The notes under the pieces were generated by a model that worked only from the letters and a program-made list of their open reading frames with translations, was not told where the DNA came from and did no database searches. 64,000 nt of DNA. Origin: Legionella sainthelensi. Its GTDB lineage: Bacteria > Pseudomonadota > Gammaproteobacteria > Legionellales > Legionellaceae. The stretch is from positions 3,933,001 through 3,997,000 of the forward strand of contig NZ_LR134388.1 in assembly GCF_900637685.1 (NCBI RefSeq). Direction: 5' to 3'. Both the position numbers and the translations under genes were made by a program. Positions 1 to 10,204 of this stretch are shown in pieces (positions within the stretch are counted from its first letter, which is position 1; every line of letters starts with the position of its first letter).

Positions 1-10
1 GGAAGCTTTT

Positions 11-1975
11 TTGCTATGTAAGAAACCCAATGATATGCCAAATCCCATTTTCGATTATTATCATGCACAAATTCTTGCTACCTCGGCGCGGCTAATTAAG
101 CACCAAACTCCAGAAAAAAAGCAGGTTGCGGAGGACATGCAAAAAGAATCTAAGGAATTATTTGAGAGAATACTCCATGGAGAATATGACCTCACACTTA
201 AACCATTGCAATTCTATGCACAAGGGCTTTATTACGAAGACAATCAGATTGAAAACGCTAAAATTCCTCCACAAAAATATTACCAAAAAGCGGCGCAATC
301 AGGGTGTTATCTGGCCTATTATCATCTCGCTAATATTGCACACTTAAGTGAAGAAGAAAAAGGCAAAGTAGAGCATTACTATAAACTGGGTTCAAATGCA
401 GGTGATCCTGCATGTCAACTTGCTTATTACCGTAGATGCTTACTACCTGAATTACAAAAGGCTATAACTGAAAAAGATACTCGACAAATTTGCGCCATTG
501 CTGACAAGTCCCATGACCTTTTGCAATTAATACAGAGCAATCCGCATACACTAAATAGCGCCCTACCTTTTTTAGAAACACATTTGAAGGATTTAAAGGA
601 GACGCTCTCCAAATACGGGGAAAATTTAGAAATTTTAACTTCTAAATATTGGCAATCAGTGCCCATAACAGAGATTAATCCAGATTTTTTAAATGCAATT
701 CAGCGCTATGAGACCATCTCCTCTGATGATCTTCACAATCGATTAAAAATATTACAAGAAATAAAGCAAACATGTAACCATATTTTTATGAATAAAGAAC
801 AATATAAACCGAAAGTGCTCGAAGAAGTAGATAAACTGTATACACAATTAGCCGATGTTATTTATATTACCAGCAAAAAAAACTACCAAATTCAATTAAA
901 AAATATTGCTGCAAGGACACCCAAAGAACGGCTAATCGATATTTTTCATTTTATGAAACAACCTGGACACATGGATAACAAATACTTTATCGAACTCTCA
1001 GATCCCATTCACAGAAAACCAGAGCTTTTTTCAACCTGGATGGATACACCTGGCGCACCAAGCTATTTTAAGTGGTTAGCCAGTTTCGACAGCTTTGATC
1101 ATCAAAATGTTCAACAAATTATTTATCTTGACGAAGAACAACGCCAAAAATTTGAGGCTACCATCATTAATGGACAAGTTTATAATAAAAAAACAGATTC
1201 TTTGATTCAGGACGGTCATTATCTTCTTGCTATTACTCCATCCAGACAGATCTATATTGCCTCCGAAGATCAAGAAAGCAGTAGAAGCATGCTGTTTCAT
1301 CATTCGTCGTTCAATGCAGGAAATCATCTGATGTTTGCAGGAGAAGTGGATCTCCAAGGAGGTAAAATAGTTAAAATTAACAATTACAGCGGCCATTATC
1401 TCCCAGAAATTAATGCTTTGTATCGTGCTGTACTTTTATTTAAAAACAATAATGCATTTGATCAAAATTTTCGAATTGGATATCTTGGAAATGCAATTCC
1501 TGATAATTTTAGTATGAATCAAAATGAGTTGCGGCTCGATGAATTTCGTCTGCTCGCGATCACATCGATGATGAAGCAACGCCATACTTCAGCCAACGAC
1601 AACAGCAAGCCTGCGCCAATGCAAACCAATTCAAATAACAATACCATCCAGCAACCAGTCACGCAGGATTTTTTTAAAAAAATTGAAAAATCCATTGTGA
1701 ATTATTTAATAGCGGAGTCTAGAATCGCCGAACGTATAGATACCATTTTAAGCAACAATTACCAACATACTTTTTTTGGTCATAAAACCATACAAATGAA
1801 TCAAAAAAATATTGTTTTACCCAAAGATCTGGCAAAAGAATATCAACAGTTACATCAAATCATGAGTGATGGTAACTGGTTAAATTATCCCCCCTTTACG
1901 GCTGAAGATATCAAAAAATCAGAGGAAGATCTCACACCCAAAAAAGTGGCCACACACAGCAAAATAGATTTTTAA
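11..1975 (+). CDS. Sel1/TPR-like protein, possible Dot/Icm effector (5' end uncertain)
   Basis: Large 654-residue protein of unknown function. Near residues 85-140 there are two helical repeats of Sel1 type (AQSGCYLAYYHLANIA, then SNAGDPACQLAYYRR). Sel1 proteins are scaffolds, and several Legionella ones are translocated effectors. The rest is hydrophilic with no catalytic motif that I recognise. A Q/N/P-rich linker lies near residues 535-560. The frame is open to the window edge, so the true start may lie upstream; an internal ATG at 35 is the most likely start inside the window. The C-terminal region has acidic residues (KKSEEDLTPKK) like many Dot/Icm substrates. The effector role is inference only. 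Confidence 0.6.
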   Translation: MLCKKPNDMPNPIFDYYHAQILATSARLIKHQTPEKKQVAEDMQKESKELFERILHGEYDLTLKPLQFYAQGLYYEDNQIENAKIPPQKYYQKAAQSGCYLAYYHLANIAHLSEEEKGKVEHYYKLGSNAGDPACQLAYYRRCLLPELQKAITEKDTRQICAIADKSHDLLQLIQSNPHTLNSALPFLETHLKDLKETLSKYGENLEILTSKYWQSVPITEINPDFLNAIQRYETISSDDLHNRLKILQEIKQTCNHIFMNKEQYKPKVLEEVDKLYTQLADVIYITSKKNYQIQLKNIAARTPKERLIDIFHFMKQPGHMDNKYFIELSDPIHRKPELFSTWMDTPGAPSYFKWLASFDSFDHQNVQQIIYLDEEQRQKFEATIINGQVYNKKTDSLIQDGHYLLAITPSRQIYIASEDQESSRSMLFHHSSFNAGNHLMFAGEVDLQGGKIVKINNYSGHYLPEINALYRAVLLFKNNNAFDQNFRIGYLGNAIPDNFSMNQNELRLDEFRLLAITSMMKQRHTSANDNSKPAPMQTNSNNNTIQQPVTQDFFKKIEKSIVNYLIAESRIAERIDTILSNNYQHTFFGHKTIQMNQKNIVLPKDLAKEYQQLHQIMSDGNWLNYPPFTAEDIKKSEEDLTPKKVATHSKIDF

Positions 1976-2127
1976 AACCGGTTACAATCCTTTATTAATG
2001 GAGAAAAAGAAAACGTATCTGAGAGCCCATCCGATAAATACTCCTCTACCTCATGAGCCCTATAATGAGATAATGGATTCGCAATAAATGCGAGACATGA
2101 CGAGATCCTAATGAAATTAATATCCGT

Positions 2128-3300
2128 TCAATATGATGACACGCCTCGGGCGTGTTGAATAAATAAGCGCTTTATAGGGGTAAATCCATTACAAAATCCT
2201 AAGCCTAAACGACGTAAGCTAACTACAGGCCCAAAGGAATTACCGAATAAGCGTTTAAATCCTTCCATAAGCAATATAATTTGCCATACAGCTGCCTTAC
2301 GTTCGCGTTGATAAGCACCTAATGCCTTTTTCGAACAAAGGCCACCAGAAAAAGCATCCAAGCACTGAAGCCAAGAATTTACATCCGCTAATCCAACATT
2401 TAAGCCTAAACCCGCCAAAGGATGAATTGTATGTGCTGCATCCCCAAGAAGCAGCCAACGCTTACCTGCATATTGGTGTGCATGCCTCATATATAAAGAG
2501 AATTGATGGCGCGCACTAATGACTTCTACTTTACCTAATCGCTTCGCAAAAGCCTGGGTAAGTGATTTATTAAATTCGTGATCAGAGAGACTCATTAATT
2601 CTTTCGCATGATTAGGCTTAGTGGACCAAACTATGGAACATTGATGTGGATCTGCAAGAGGTAAAAATGCCAAGGGACCATCAGGGTGAAACACTTGATA
2701 AGCAGTTTGCTTGTGTTTCTTTTCAGTAAACACGGTTGCAACCAAAGCCTGTTGGTCATAAGACCAACAGGTTAATGCAACTTTTAGTTTTTTCCGTATT
2801 GGAGACTGAGCTCCATCTGCGATCATTAAGAGCAGCCCTTTCCAGCTTTGCTTCATGTTGCTTGCCGTAACCCCATCATCATCAAACTTTATTTCCTCCA
2901 CAAAACTATCTGGAAATAAATGAATTGTAGGATGCAACGCAATTTCTTTGAATAAAGCTCTCTTAAGCACTGACTCTTCCATGATAAAGCCCAAATTTTG
3001 CTCAGCAACATAGCGTGAATCAAAATCAATATGCGCACCACTTACTGAGTCCCAAACATGCATGCGACAATAAGGAGAAATCCTTGATTGCTCTAAATAG
3101 TGCCAAACATTTAATTGTTGTAAAAGCATTTGTGAGGCATGATTAATAGCATAAACACGAGTATCAACACCTGAGGTCTCCGTTTTTAATGACCCTGCAT
3201 CAATAATAGCCACCGTATAGCCACGTTGCGCCATAGCTAAAGCGGAAACTAATCCCACGATGCCACCACCTACTACTAGTACATTAAATTCCAGACTCAT
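2128..3300 (-). CDS. ubiI: UbiI/VisC-type FAD-dependent aromatic hydroxylase of ubiquinone biosynthesis
   Basis: 390 residues, the usual length for the UbiH/UbiI/UbiF flavin monooxygenases. The N-terminal Rossmann motif GGGIVGLVSALAMAQRGY binds ADP of FAD. The second FAD motif GDAAHTIHPLAGLGLNVG lies near residue 285. The family hydroxylates the benzoquinol ring of ubiquinone intermediates using O2 and NAD(P)H at the inner membrane. It is the last gene of a minus-strand run ygfB-pepP-ubiH-this gene, the same order as ygfB-pepP-ubiH-visC in E. coli, which argues for UbiI (C5 hydroxylase) over UbiF. It overlaps the upstream ubiH by 4 nt, so translational coupling is likely. Ring position specificity cannot be read from the sequence. 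Confidence 0.82.
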   Translation of the reverse strand: MSLEFNVLVVGGGIVGLVSALAMAQRGYTVAIIDAGSLKTETSGVDTRVYAINHASQMLLQQLNVWHYLEQSRISPYCRMHVWDSVSGAHIDFDSRYVAEQNLGFIMEESVLKRALFKEIALHPTIHLFPDSFVEEIKFDDDGVTASNMKQSWKGLLLMIADGAQSPIRKKLKVALTCWSYDQQALVATVFTEKKHKQTAYQVFHPDGPLAFLPLADPHQCSIVWSTKPNHAKELMSLSDHEFNKSLTQAFAKRLGKVEVISARHQFSLYMRHAHQYAGKRWLLLGDAAHTIHPLAGLGLNVGLADVNSWLQCLDAFSGGLCSKKALGAYQRERKAAVWQIILLMEGFKRLFGNSFGPVVSLRRLGLGFCNGFTPIKRLFIQHARGVSSY

Positions 3301-4526
3301 TTTGTCTCCGAAAGTTTAAGCGGAGTGTGTTTTTGTGCCTCAGCTAGAGCAATTTCGCACACTAAATCGGGAATAGCTCCCCCAAAACCGCGTGCATATC
3401 GTGCTAAAAGATTTTTTAATACAGGAATATTATCCAGTGCCATCAATCCTAAACCCCGCATCAAACCGATACCGGGTAAACGGCTGGTAAATACTTGAAT
3501 TAAACCATCAGTAAAGCAAGTAATTACTTTTTGATCGTGTGCTCTTAATTGCGCATAATGCAACAGCATTTCTGCGGTCAAGCCTTGCTCTGCGATGCAT
3601 TGTGCTAACATTGCCACATCTCTAAGACCTAAATTAAATCCTTGGCCTGCAACAGGATGTAATGTATGTGCTGCATTACCCACAAAAACAATCGGCCAGC
3701 GAATTTGCTGGGGCATTAAAACTTGCTGCAGAGGATAAGAAAAACGTTTACCTATTTTATCAAAACGACCTACACGATATCCAAAAGCGTGTTGTAATTG
3801 TCTTAAAAAATCTGTGTCCGATAAAGACAACATATGCGCTGCCTCCTTAGGAGGCATTGCCCACACTAAAGACATTCGATCGTTTTGCATGGGTAAGAGC
3901 GCTAATGGACCATGAGCTGTAAATCGCTCATAGGCACGTTGCTGATGCGGCTTGAGTAAACCTACATTAGCAACAAGGGCATGCTGATTGTATTGTTTCA
4001 CCTTCGTCGATAAATTACAAAAACGGCGCACCCCCGATTGGGTTCCATCTGCCGCGACAATAAAACGAGCCGCAATAGTAACTTCCCCCAAGTCAGTATG
4101 GACGGTCGCCAAGGATTTCTCATAATCTAAAGACTGTAATGTTGCGGGAGCTATAAGCTGATCTTGAGGTACTAATTGATGCAAAGCCTGGTTTATATGC
4201 TGCATTTCAACCACATAACCTAAAGGTTCATGCGCTTGACTTTGTAAGCGCGAAACACCGAAATGATGTTGATCTGAAACATGAATCATCTCTATAGGCG
4301 TTACATCGGCTTTAAGATGTTCCCAAACTCCAAGCATAGTAAGTATGCGTCGGCTAGCGGGTGATAACGCTAATGAACGAGCATCAAAATCGGGCTTTAT
4401 TTTATCACTAAATGGTTTTGCTTCTACCAATAAGGTTCGATAACCTAATCCTTGCAAAGCAAGCATTAAAGTTGCACCTGTTAATCCCCCACCAATAACC
4501 AGTATATCAATTTCTTTTTTAATCAC
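3297..4526 (-). CDS. ubiH: UbiH-type 2-octaprenyl-6-methoxyphenol hydroxylase
   Basis: 409-residue flavoprotein monooxygenase. The N-terminal FAD fold is GGGLTGATLMLALQGLGYR. The second FAD motif reads GNAAHTLHPVAGQGFNLGLRD near residue 285; the usual GDAAH has Asn in place of Asp here, a mild departure. It hydroxylates the quinone ring in ubiquinone synthesis. It lies directly downstream of pepP, overlapping it by 8 nt, and overlaps the next monooxygenase gene by 4 nt, so the three are probably one transcript. Assignment to UbiH rather than a paralogue rests on gene order shared with E. coli. Confidence 0.84.
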   Translation of the reverse strand: MIKKEIDILVIGGGLTGATLMLALQGLGYRTLLVEAKPFSDKIKPDFDARSLALSPASRRILTMLGVWEHLKADVTPIEMIHVSDQHHFGVSRLQSQAHEPLGYVVEMQHINQALHQLVPQDQLIAPATLQSLDYEKSLATVHTDLGEVTIAARFIVAADGTQSGVRRFCNLSTKVKQYNQHALVANVGLLKPHQQRAYERFTAHGPLALLPMQNDRMSLVWAMPPKEAAHMLSLSDTDFLRQLQHAFGYRVGRFDKIGKRFSYPLQQVLMPQQIRWPIVFVGNAAHTLHPVAGQGFNLGLRDVAMLAQCIAEQGLTAEMLLHYAQLRAHDQKVITCFTDGLIQVFTSRLPGIGLMRGLGLMALDNIPVLKNLLARYARGFGGAIPDLVCEIALAEAQKHTPLKLSETK

Positions 4527-5826
4527 GCATTAATGCCTCAATTTCATGCACCTCTACAGGCAAAGCTGCAGTTATTACCTCATGGCCTGTTTTAGTCACG
4601 ACTACATCATCTTCAATACGTACTCCTATACCCCACCAGCGTTCATCTACTCCAGGTGTGTTAGGACTAATGTATAAACCAGGCTCTACGGTTAAAACCA
4701 TCCCCGGTTCCAAAGGACGCCATTCACCATTAATTTTATAAAGACCAATATCATGTACATCCAAGCCCAACCAATGCCCTGAATTATGCATATAGAAAGG
4801 TTTATAGGCTTCTTTAGCAAGCAATTCGTCTACATTTCCTTGCAGAATTCCTAATTCACATAAGCCTTCTGTTAAAATACGTAACATAATTTGTTGTATT
4901 TCATTCCACGGAAGCCCTGGTTTCACTGCCGCAATTCCTGATTTTTGTGCCCTAAGCACTAATTCATAAATTTTTTTCTGTTCCAAACTAAATTTCCCAT
5001 TTACCGGGAAAGTTCGCGTGATATCAGCAGCATAATTTTCATACTCACCACCCGCATCAATTAAAACCAGATCGCCTTGGCGTAAGGGTTTATTATTATC
5101 CGTATAATGCAAAATACACGCATTCTCACCTCCCCCAACAATAGGATCATAAGCGACACTACGACAGCCTTGACGGCTAAATTCATAAATAAGTTCCGCT
5201 TCTAACTGATATTCATACTCCAAATGCTTACAACGGCGCATAGCCTGTTCATGGGCTTTAACAGAAATACGTGCTGCTCGACGCATTAGCTCCAATTCAG
5301 CCTCACTTTTAAATAACCGCATTTCACCTAAGATGGGTTCTAAATCACACAATTGCTCAGGTACTTTTACACCGCGACGTACCTGACCTTTCACTTTTTC
5401 CAAGGCCTGCATCATTATTTTTTCAACATCTAAATTTCGCGCAAGAGCGTAATAAATTGCTGTTTTCCCACTTAATAATTTAGGCAATTCGTCGGCAATA
5501 GACCCTATAGAAAAAGCAGCATCCATACCTAATTCAGACAAAGCACCCTCTTGGCCTAAACGTTTCCCTGTCCATTGTTCTTCCAATGGGTTGCGTGGCC
5601 GATTAAATAAAATACTCTGCGGATCTAAGCCCGAGATCAGTATTAACACTGCTTCAGGTTCATTGAAGCCGGTTAAATAATAAAAGTTACTTTCTTGACG
5701 GAAACGATAATGCGCATCTCCATTACGTATAGACTCATGAGCTGCTGGGATAATTGCAATACTTCCTTCAGGCAATTTTTGCGTTAACTCTCTTCTTCTT
5801 GCTTGATATTGTTGTTGAGAAATCAT
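4519..5826 (-). CDS. pepP: Xaa-Pro aminopeptidase (aminopeptidase P, M24B)
   Basis: 435 residues, full length for PepP. It has an N-terminal creatinase-like domain (residues 1-170) and a C-terminal pita-bread metallopeptidase domain. Dinuclear metal ligands are visible: Asp in VLIDAGGEYENYAADITRTF, His in HNSGHWLGLDVHD, Glu in TVEPGLY and Glu in RIEDDVVVT. It removes N-terminal residues preceding proline, in the cytoplasm. It sits between a ygfB-like gene (14 nt upstream) and ubiH (8-nt overlap), matching the conserved gammaproteobacterial operon. No substitutions of key residues are seen. Confidence 0.93.
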   Translation of the reverse strand: MISQQQYQARRRELTQKLPEGSIAIIPAAHESIRNGDAHYRFRQESNFYYLTGFNEPEAVLILISGLDPQSILFNRPRNPLEEQWTGKRLGQEGALSELGMDAAFSIGSIADELPKLLSGKTAIYYALARNLDVEKIMMQALEKVKGQVRRGVKVPEQLCDLEPILGEMRLFKSEAELELMRRAARISVKAHEQAMRRCKHLEYEYQLEAELIYEFSRQGCRSVAYDPIVGGGENACILHYTDNNKPLRQGDLVLIDAGGEYENYAADITRTFPVNGKFSLEQKKIYELVLRAQKSGIAAVKPGLPWNEIQQIMLRILTEGLCELGILQGNVDELLAKEAYKPFYMHNSGHWLGLDVHDIGLYKINGEWRPLEPGMVLTVEPGLYISPNTPGVDERWWGIGVRIEDDVVVTKTGHEVITAALPVEVHEIEALMRD

Positions 5827-5840
5827 ATCAAAATCCTTTA

Positions 5841-6416
5841 TTAATGCGTTATTCCAGAATTTCCACTAGGCTCACCCATCACCAAGTCACTATACAAACG
5901 CAGCACTGCCATCCGAGTATATTCGCTCACTTCCATCAATGCACGTTCATCATCTTCACCCACATCTATGGTGTCACAGTCAAGCTCGGCAAACTCGATA
6001 AGGTGTTGAAATGCATCTTGTGCTTCTTCGTCATGAAATCGTTCGACACCAATACCTGCAAGTTTCAACGACTCAATAAACCCTTGACACCATTCACTAA
6101 AAGCTTGTGCCCGTACCAATAAGGGTTCATACTCATCAGGAAGCATCATTTCAAATCCAAAATCCAGGCTGCAAATTTGTTGCTGGCTTATTGAAAAAAC
6201 AGCAAACATCGCTAAAACAGCATTGCGACTGGTTTCATCCTTTTTATTATTCAATAAGGCACGCAAATAAGCCTCACCTTGAATATCTGCGCCTGCACAA
6301 AGATAGCCACACATCGCTCCATGTAATAAACTGGCAGATATCTGTAATTTTAATACACTAATGTTATTGGAAAATTCGCCATAATTAGGCAAATGCAAAT
6401 GTTCTTTCTCAGACAT
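5841..6416 (-). CDS. UPF0149 / YgfB family protein
   Basis: About 191 residues from the chosen start (MSEKEHLHLPNYGEF). The open frame extends to 6494, but E. coli YgfB also starts just before a similar pattern, so the internal Met is preferred; an alternative start is at 6446. The family signature is present: an SASLLHGAMCGYLCAG helix near the N terminus, WCQGFIESL in the middle and the C-terminal EYTRMAVLRLY. Biochemical role is poorly defined; YgfB proteins are small helical cytoplasmic proteins, and a Pseudomonas homologue affects beta-lactamase expression. First gene of the run with pepP, ubiH and ubiI, divergent from zapA. Confidence 0.85.
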   Translation of the reverse strand: MSEKEHLHLPNYGEFSNNISVLKLQISASLLHGAMCGYLCAGADIQGEAYLRALLNNKKDETSRNAVLAMFAVFSISQQQICSLDFGFEMMLPDEYEPLLVRAQAFSEWCQGFIESLKLAGIGVERFHDEEAQDAFQHLIEFAELDCDTIDVGEDDERALMEVSEYTRMAVLRLYSDLVMGEPSGNSGITH

Positions 6417-6546
6417 ATTCAACTCATCTATTAAAGTAAACTCCATAATAACCGATTTAATGCAAGCGTTCACCCTACTAATTGCTGCTTGCAAGCAAAA
6501 TTGTTACTATTCTTAGCATCCATTGGAATTATAAAGGTCTATTATT

Positions 6547-6870
6547 ATGACTCATATGAAAACATGCACCATTAAATTGCTTAATGCAACTTATGAAATA
6601 AAGTGTCCTGAAGGCGAAGAGGCTAATTTACACCTTGCAGTACAGAAATTAAATAACCAAATCCTCATTAATAAAAAGAAATCAAAACAACTTGATAATC
6701 TGCAAACTTTACTACTTGCTGCTCTTGATATAAGCCATGAATTAATATTATGCAAAAATAAGCAGGCTTATCAGCAACATCAAGTAACTCAATTTATTAC
6801 TTCATTAGAAAATAAAATCAATAAAATGGTTGATGGCGAATTATTAGAAAGTATTACAGAAACAGACTAG
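6547..6870 (+). CDS. zapA: Cell division protein ZapA
   Basis: 107 residues, typical for ZapA. It begins CTIKLLNATYEIKCPEGEE, the conserved N-terminal beta-strand domain, followed by a long coiled-coil helix from about residue 28. ZapA binds FtsZ and cross-links protofilaments at the Z-ring. An AAAGG ribosome-binding site lies 8-12 nt upstream of the first ATG; a second in-frame Met is three codons on. It is divergent from ygfB, as in E. coli. In E. coli 6S RNA lies directly after zapA, but only 80 nt separate it from the next gene here, too short for 6S RNA, which is found elsewhere in this window. Confidence 0.88.
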   Translation: MTHMKTCTIKLLNATYEIKCPEGEEANLHLAVQKLNNQILINKKKSKQLDNLQTLLLAALDISHELILCKNKQAYQQHQVTQFITSLENKINKMVDGELLESITETD

Positions 6871-6950
6871 TTGTCTTTCTGAACGTATTTTAATTGCTGT
6901 AAAGTTCGTGCTAATTTTTACTTAAATATAATCCATTAAAGGGACTAAAA

Positions 6951-8522
6951 ATGAGACGCCAATGGTATATAGGCTTTGGAGTAGCCCTATTAATTACTCT
7001 CGCATTTTTTATTATGCTGAGTGATATTAGGTGGTTTGTTGCTTTTCTTATCCCCGTTATAATCATATGGATCTATGATTTAGTACAAACGAAACATACC
7101 ATTTTACGTAATTTTCCAGTTTTGGGCCATGTGCGCTATTTTTTAGAGTTCTTGCGCCCTGAAATCCAACAATATTTCATTGCAACTGATGAAAGTGAAC
7201 TTCCATATAATCGTGAGACACGCTCACTTATCTATGAACGTGCCAAAAATACGCGCGACACCATACCCTATGGAACAGAGCGGGATATTTTAAGTGTGGG
7301 CTACACATGGGCATTACATTCTTTAGCACCAAAACATCATTCTGAAGTAGAATCCAGAATTGTCGTTGGAGGCCCTGACTGTTTACAACCTTATAATGCA
7401 TCCCGATTTAATATCTCCGGGATGAGTTTTGGTTCCTTGTCAGGAAAGGCTATTATGGCCATGAATAAAGGAGCGATGATTGGTGGTTTTGCTCAATCCA
7501 CTGGAGAAGGGGGATTAAGCCCCTATCATTTACAAGGGGGCGATATTGTATTTCAAATAGGAACTGCCTATTTTGGTTGTCGTGATGCACAAGGTAATTT
7601 TGATGAAAAAGAATTTGCCACAGAAGCAAACCGTAAAGAAGTAAAAATGATAGAGATTAAACTCTCTCAAGGTGCCAAACCCTCTCATGGTGGGATCTTG
7701 CCAGCAGCTAAACTTACTGCAGAAATCGCCAAAGCCAGAAAAGTTTCCATGGGTCAGGATGTAGTATCGCCGATTGCACATACCGCGTTTAGTACCCCCA
7801 TTGGTTTGCTCCATTTCATAAAAAAATTACGTGATTTGTCTCATGGAAAACCTGTTGGATTCAAGCTATGTCTTGGGCGCAGAGACGAGTTTCTTGCAAT
7901 CTGTAAAGCTATGTTAAAAACAAACATCCTACCTGACTTTATTACTGTTGACGGCGCCGAAGGAGGCACTGGAGCTGCGCCCGTGGAATACACCAATTTT
8001 ATTGGTACCCCTTTAGAGGCTGGATTAGTTTTTGTGCATAATGCTTTAGTAGGAATTAATGTACGCGATAAAGTACGTATTATCTGTAGTGGTAAGGTGG
8101 CTAATGGTTTTGATTTGCTCACCAATATCGCCTTGGGAGCTGATATGTGTAATGCTGCAAGAGCAATGATGCTGGCTACGGGTTGTTTACAAACCAAGCA
8201 ATGTAATGCCAACACCTGCCCAACAGGAGTAGCAACGCAAAGCAAACGCTTACAATATGGTTTAGTAGTGGATGATAAAAAATACCGAGTTGCAAATTTC
8301 CATAAAAATACCATGAAAAGCTTTTTAGAAATGGTCGGATCGTTAGGCTTAGACAATCCCAGTGATTTGAAACCCAACCATATTATGAGAAGAGTGAGTG
8401 TGCAAGAAGTTAAGTCTTTTAATGAGATCTACGAATACCTTACACCAGGACAACTATTAAGTTCTGATATTCCGGAAAGTTACAGGGCTCATTGGGAGGC
8501 AGCCGATCCAGAAAAGTTTTAG
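6951..8522 (+). CDS. FMN-binding glutamate-synthase-family protein, membrane anchored
   Basis: 523 residues. Two N-terminal hydrophobic segments (about residues 5-25 and 26-46) suggest a membrane anchor. The rest matches the FMN/Fe-S central domain of glutamate synthase large subunit: GMSFGSLSGKA, STGEGGLSPYH, LSQGAKPSHGG, DGAEGGTGAAP, and a three-cysteine cluster C-x5-C-x4-C near residue 400-415 that would hold a 3Fe-4S centre. It lacks the N-terminal glutamine amidotransferase domain, as expected for the stand-alone GltB-like class of uncertain substrate. Monocistronic, 80 nt after zapA. Whether it makes glutamate is unknown. Confidence 0.83.
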   Translation: MRRQWYIGFGVALLITLAFFIMLSDIRWFVAFLIPVIIIWIYDLVQTKHTILRNFPVLGHVRYFLEFLRPEIQQYFIATDESELPYNRETRSLIYERAKNTRDTIPYGTERDILSVGYTWALHSLAPKHHSEVESRIVVGGPDCLQPYNASRFNISGMSFGSLSGKAIMAMNKGAMIGGFAQSTGEGGLSPYHLQGGDIVFQIGTAYFGCRDAQGNFDEKEFATEANRKEVKMIEIKLSQGAKPSHGGILPAAKLTAEIAKARKVSMGQDVVSPIAHTAFSTPIGLLHFIKKLRDLSHGKPVGFKLCLGRRDEFLAICKAMLKTNILPDFITVDGAEGGTGAAPVEYTNFIGTPLEAGLVFVHNALVGINVRDKVRIICSGKVANGFDLLTNIALGADMCNAARAMMLATGCLQTKQCNANTCPTGVATQSKRLQYGLVVDDKKYRVANFHKNTMKSFLEMVGSLGLDNPSDLKPNHIMRRVSVQEVKSFNEIYEYLTPGQLLSSDIPESYRAHWEAADPEKF

Positions 8523-8550
8523 GCGGTTAATGCGTCTAAGGAAACACTAT

Positions 8551-9951
8551 TTACTTATTGGACTGCATATTAATAAATTGCCAAGGGTCTGAAAAATCCA
8601 ATTCTTCGAAATATAATTTTTTTCTATTTTGTAAGGGAGTCCAATCAGTATAGTAACCCCCTACCTTCCCAAGATAAGGTAATGCATTTTGTAAAACTTC
8701 GCCATAATTTAACTCATCCGGCTCCACCAAGCCTTGGTTAGGATGTTGTATCGCCCAAATTATCCCAGCAAGCAACCCCGCAACAACTTGTAAACTCGTT
8801 GCGTTATTATGAGCAACTAGTTCACGAGTTGATTCAATAGACAAAGTAGAACCAAACCAATAAGCCCCCTTAGCATTACCCATAAGTAAGACACCAAGCT
8901 CATCCACTCCTTCCACTATTTCGTCTACAATTAAGCGACTATTTTTTTGGGGAATCCACTCGTTACTTTGTAATTCATAAATAGATAAAATGGCATCCGG
9001 ACAAGGACAATAAGCATAAAGAACTGTGGGTCTATATAAAATTTCATCATCGTGTTTCAAAGTTAGATAACTCGTAATGGAGGTGGTCTCGGGATGGGTA
9101 ATTAAAAATCCATGATAAGGACCAAAGCTTGGAGTCCAAGAACGAACTTTAAAGCTTCCACTGGGACGTTCTATATAGATACTGGATTTTTCTCCCTGCG
9201 AATGAATTTTTCCATCGATAGGAAAATGGCGTTCATGACTACCCCATCCTATTTCCACAGGTTGTTTCATTTCTTCGATAAATCCATTGATAGACCAGGT
9301 ATTAACAAATTCTCCTAATTTTTTAGGGGAGTGTGTCACCTGTGTATCATGTTCTGCAATGTGTATTGCTTTGATATTAAGTGTAGAGGCAAGTTGAGCC
9401 CATTCCAATTGATTTTTTGGGATAGAAATTTGAAGATTATTATCCTTAGCCATATTTAATAAAGCCTGTTTTACAAAGTGAGAAACCAATCCAGGATTAG
9501 CACCATGAGTAAGTACAGCCGTTTTCTTAATTGTTCCTTTTAATTTTAAAACAGTTTCTCGTAACCAATAATTAGTCCGTTCTTCAGGAATATTTTTTTC
9601 AAAAAGACTTTCACCCCACTCTTCTATAGAGGCATTTATATACAATGCCTGTTTCTCATTGCAAAGTTCAATTATGGACGCACTTGAAATACCTATAGAA
9701 ACATCAATAACTAAATCATCTGATGCAAGTTGCTTGCCGATAATTTCCGCATAATTTTGTTGCGTAATCTTTTGAATAAAAATATTAACTGCAAATTTGT
9801 TGGCAAGAGAAATTGCAGAATCCTCATCAGTGATAATTAAAATTTGTGATGGAGAACTATTTAATCGATGAATCAATAACGGTAATATTGCTTGCCCGAT
9901 ACAGCCAAATCCCAGCAGAATAATTTTTTTATTAAAAGTCTCTTTTTTCAT
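8551..9951 (-). CDS. hss: Homospermidine synthase
   Basis: 466 residues, close to the usual length of bacterial homospermidine synthase. The N-terminal NAD-binding motif GFGCIGQAILPLL opens a saccharopine-dehydrogenase-like fold. Family landmarks include SIEEWGESL, LTHGANPGLVSHFVKQAL and YCPCPDAILSIYEL. The enzyme makes homospermidine from putrescine (or putrescine plus spermidine) with NAD as a hydride carrier. Converges with the glutamate-synthase-like gene, with 28 nt between stops. Monocistronic, with an AT-rich upstream region. Confidence 0.87.
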   Translation of the reverse strand: MKKETFNKKIILLGFGCIGQAILPLLIHRLNSSPSQILIITDEDSAISLANKFAVNIFIQKITQQNYAEIIGKQLASDDLVIDVSIGISSASIIELCNEKQALYINASIEEWGESLFEKNIPEERTNYWLRETVLKLKGTIKKTAVLTHGANPGLVSHFVKQALLNMAKDNNLQISIPKNQLEWAQLASTLNIKAIHIAEHDTQVTHSPKKLGEFVNTWSINGFIEEMKQPVEIGWGSHERHFPIDGKIHSQGEKSSIYIERPSGSFKVRSWTPSFGPYHGFLITHPETTSITSYLTLKHDDEILYRPTVLYAYCPCPDAILSIYELQSNEWIPQKNSRLIVDEIVEGVDELGVLLMGNAKGAYWFGSTLSIESTRELVAHNNATSLQVVAGLLAGIIWAIQHPNQGLVEPDELNYGEVLQNALPYLGKVGGYYTDWTPLQNRKKLYFEELDFSDPWQFINMQSNK

Positions 9952-10204
9952 ACCAATCCCCTTTGGCGGATTTAATTTATAGTATAGTTATCAATAACTC
10001 ATAAAGAGATAGCTAATTATCTAAAATATTCGTATTAATTATTAAACGTAATCAAAATTTCAATAAAAAACACAAAGATTGGGGTGTATTAAATGCTTTC
10101 TTTTAAGAACCAATTATTTTAATGTAAATCTCCAGATTTTGAGGAGCGACAACAGTTATTTCATAGATACCGATACGTTTTAAGCATCTAATAAGGAAAT
10201 TTAA

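Noticed and set aside
6870-6951. Expected position of 6S RNA after zapA
   Set aside because: Only 80 nt and no conserved 6S sequence; 6S RNA was found at 15758 instead.
7841-8377. 178-codon minus-strand frame inside the glutamate-synthase-like gene
   Set aside because: Shadow of the real gene, no recognisable domain.
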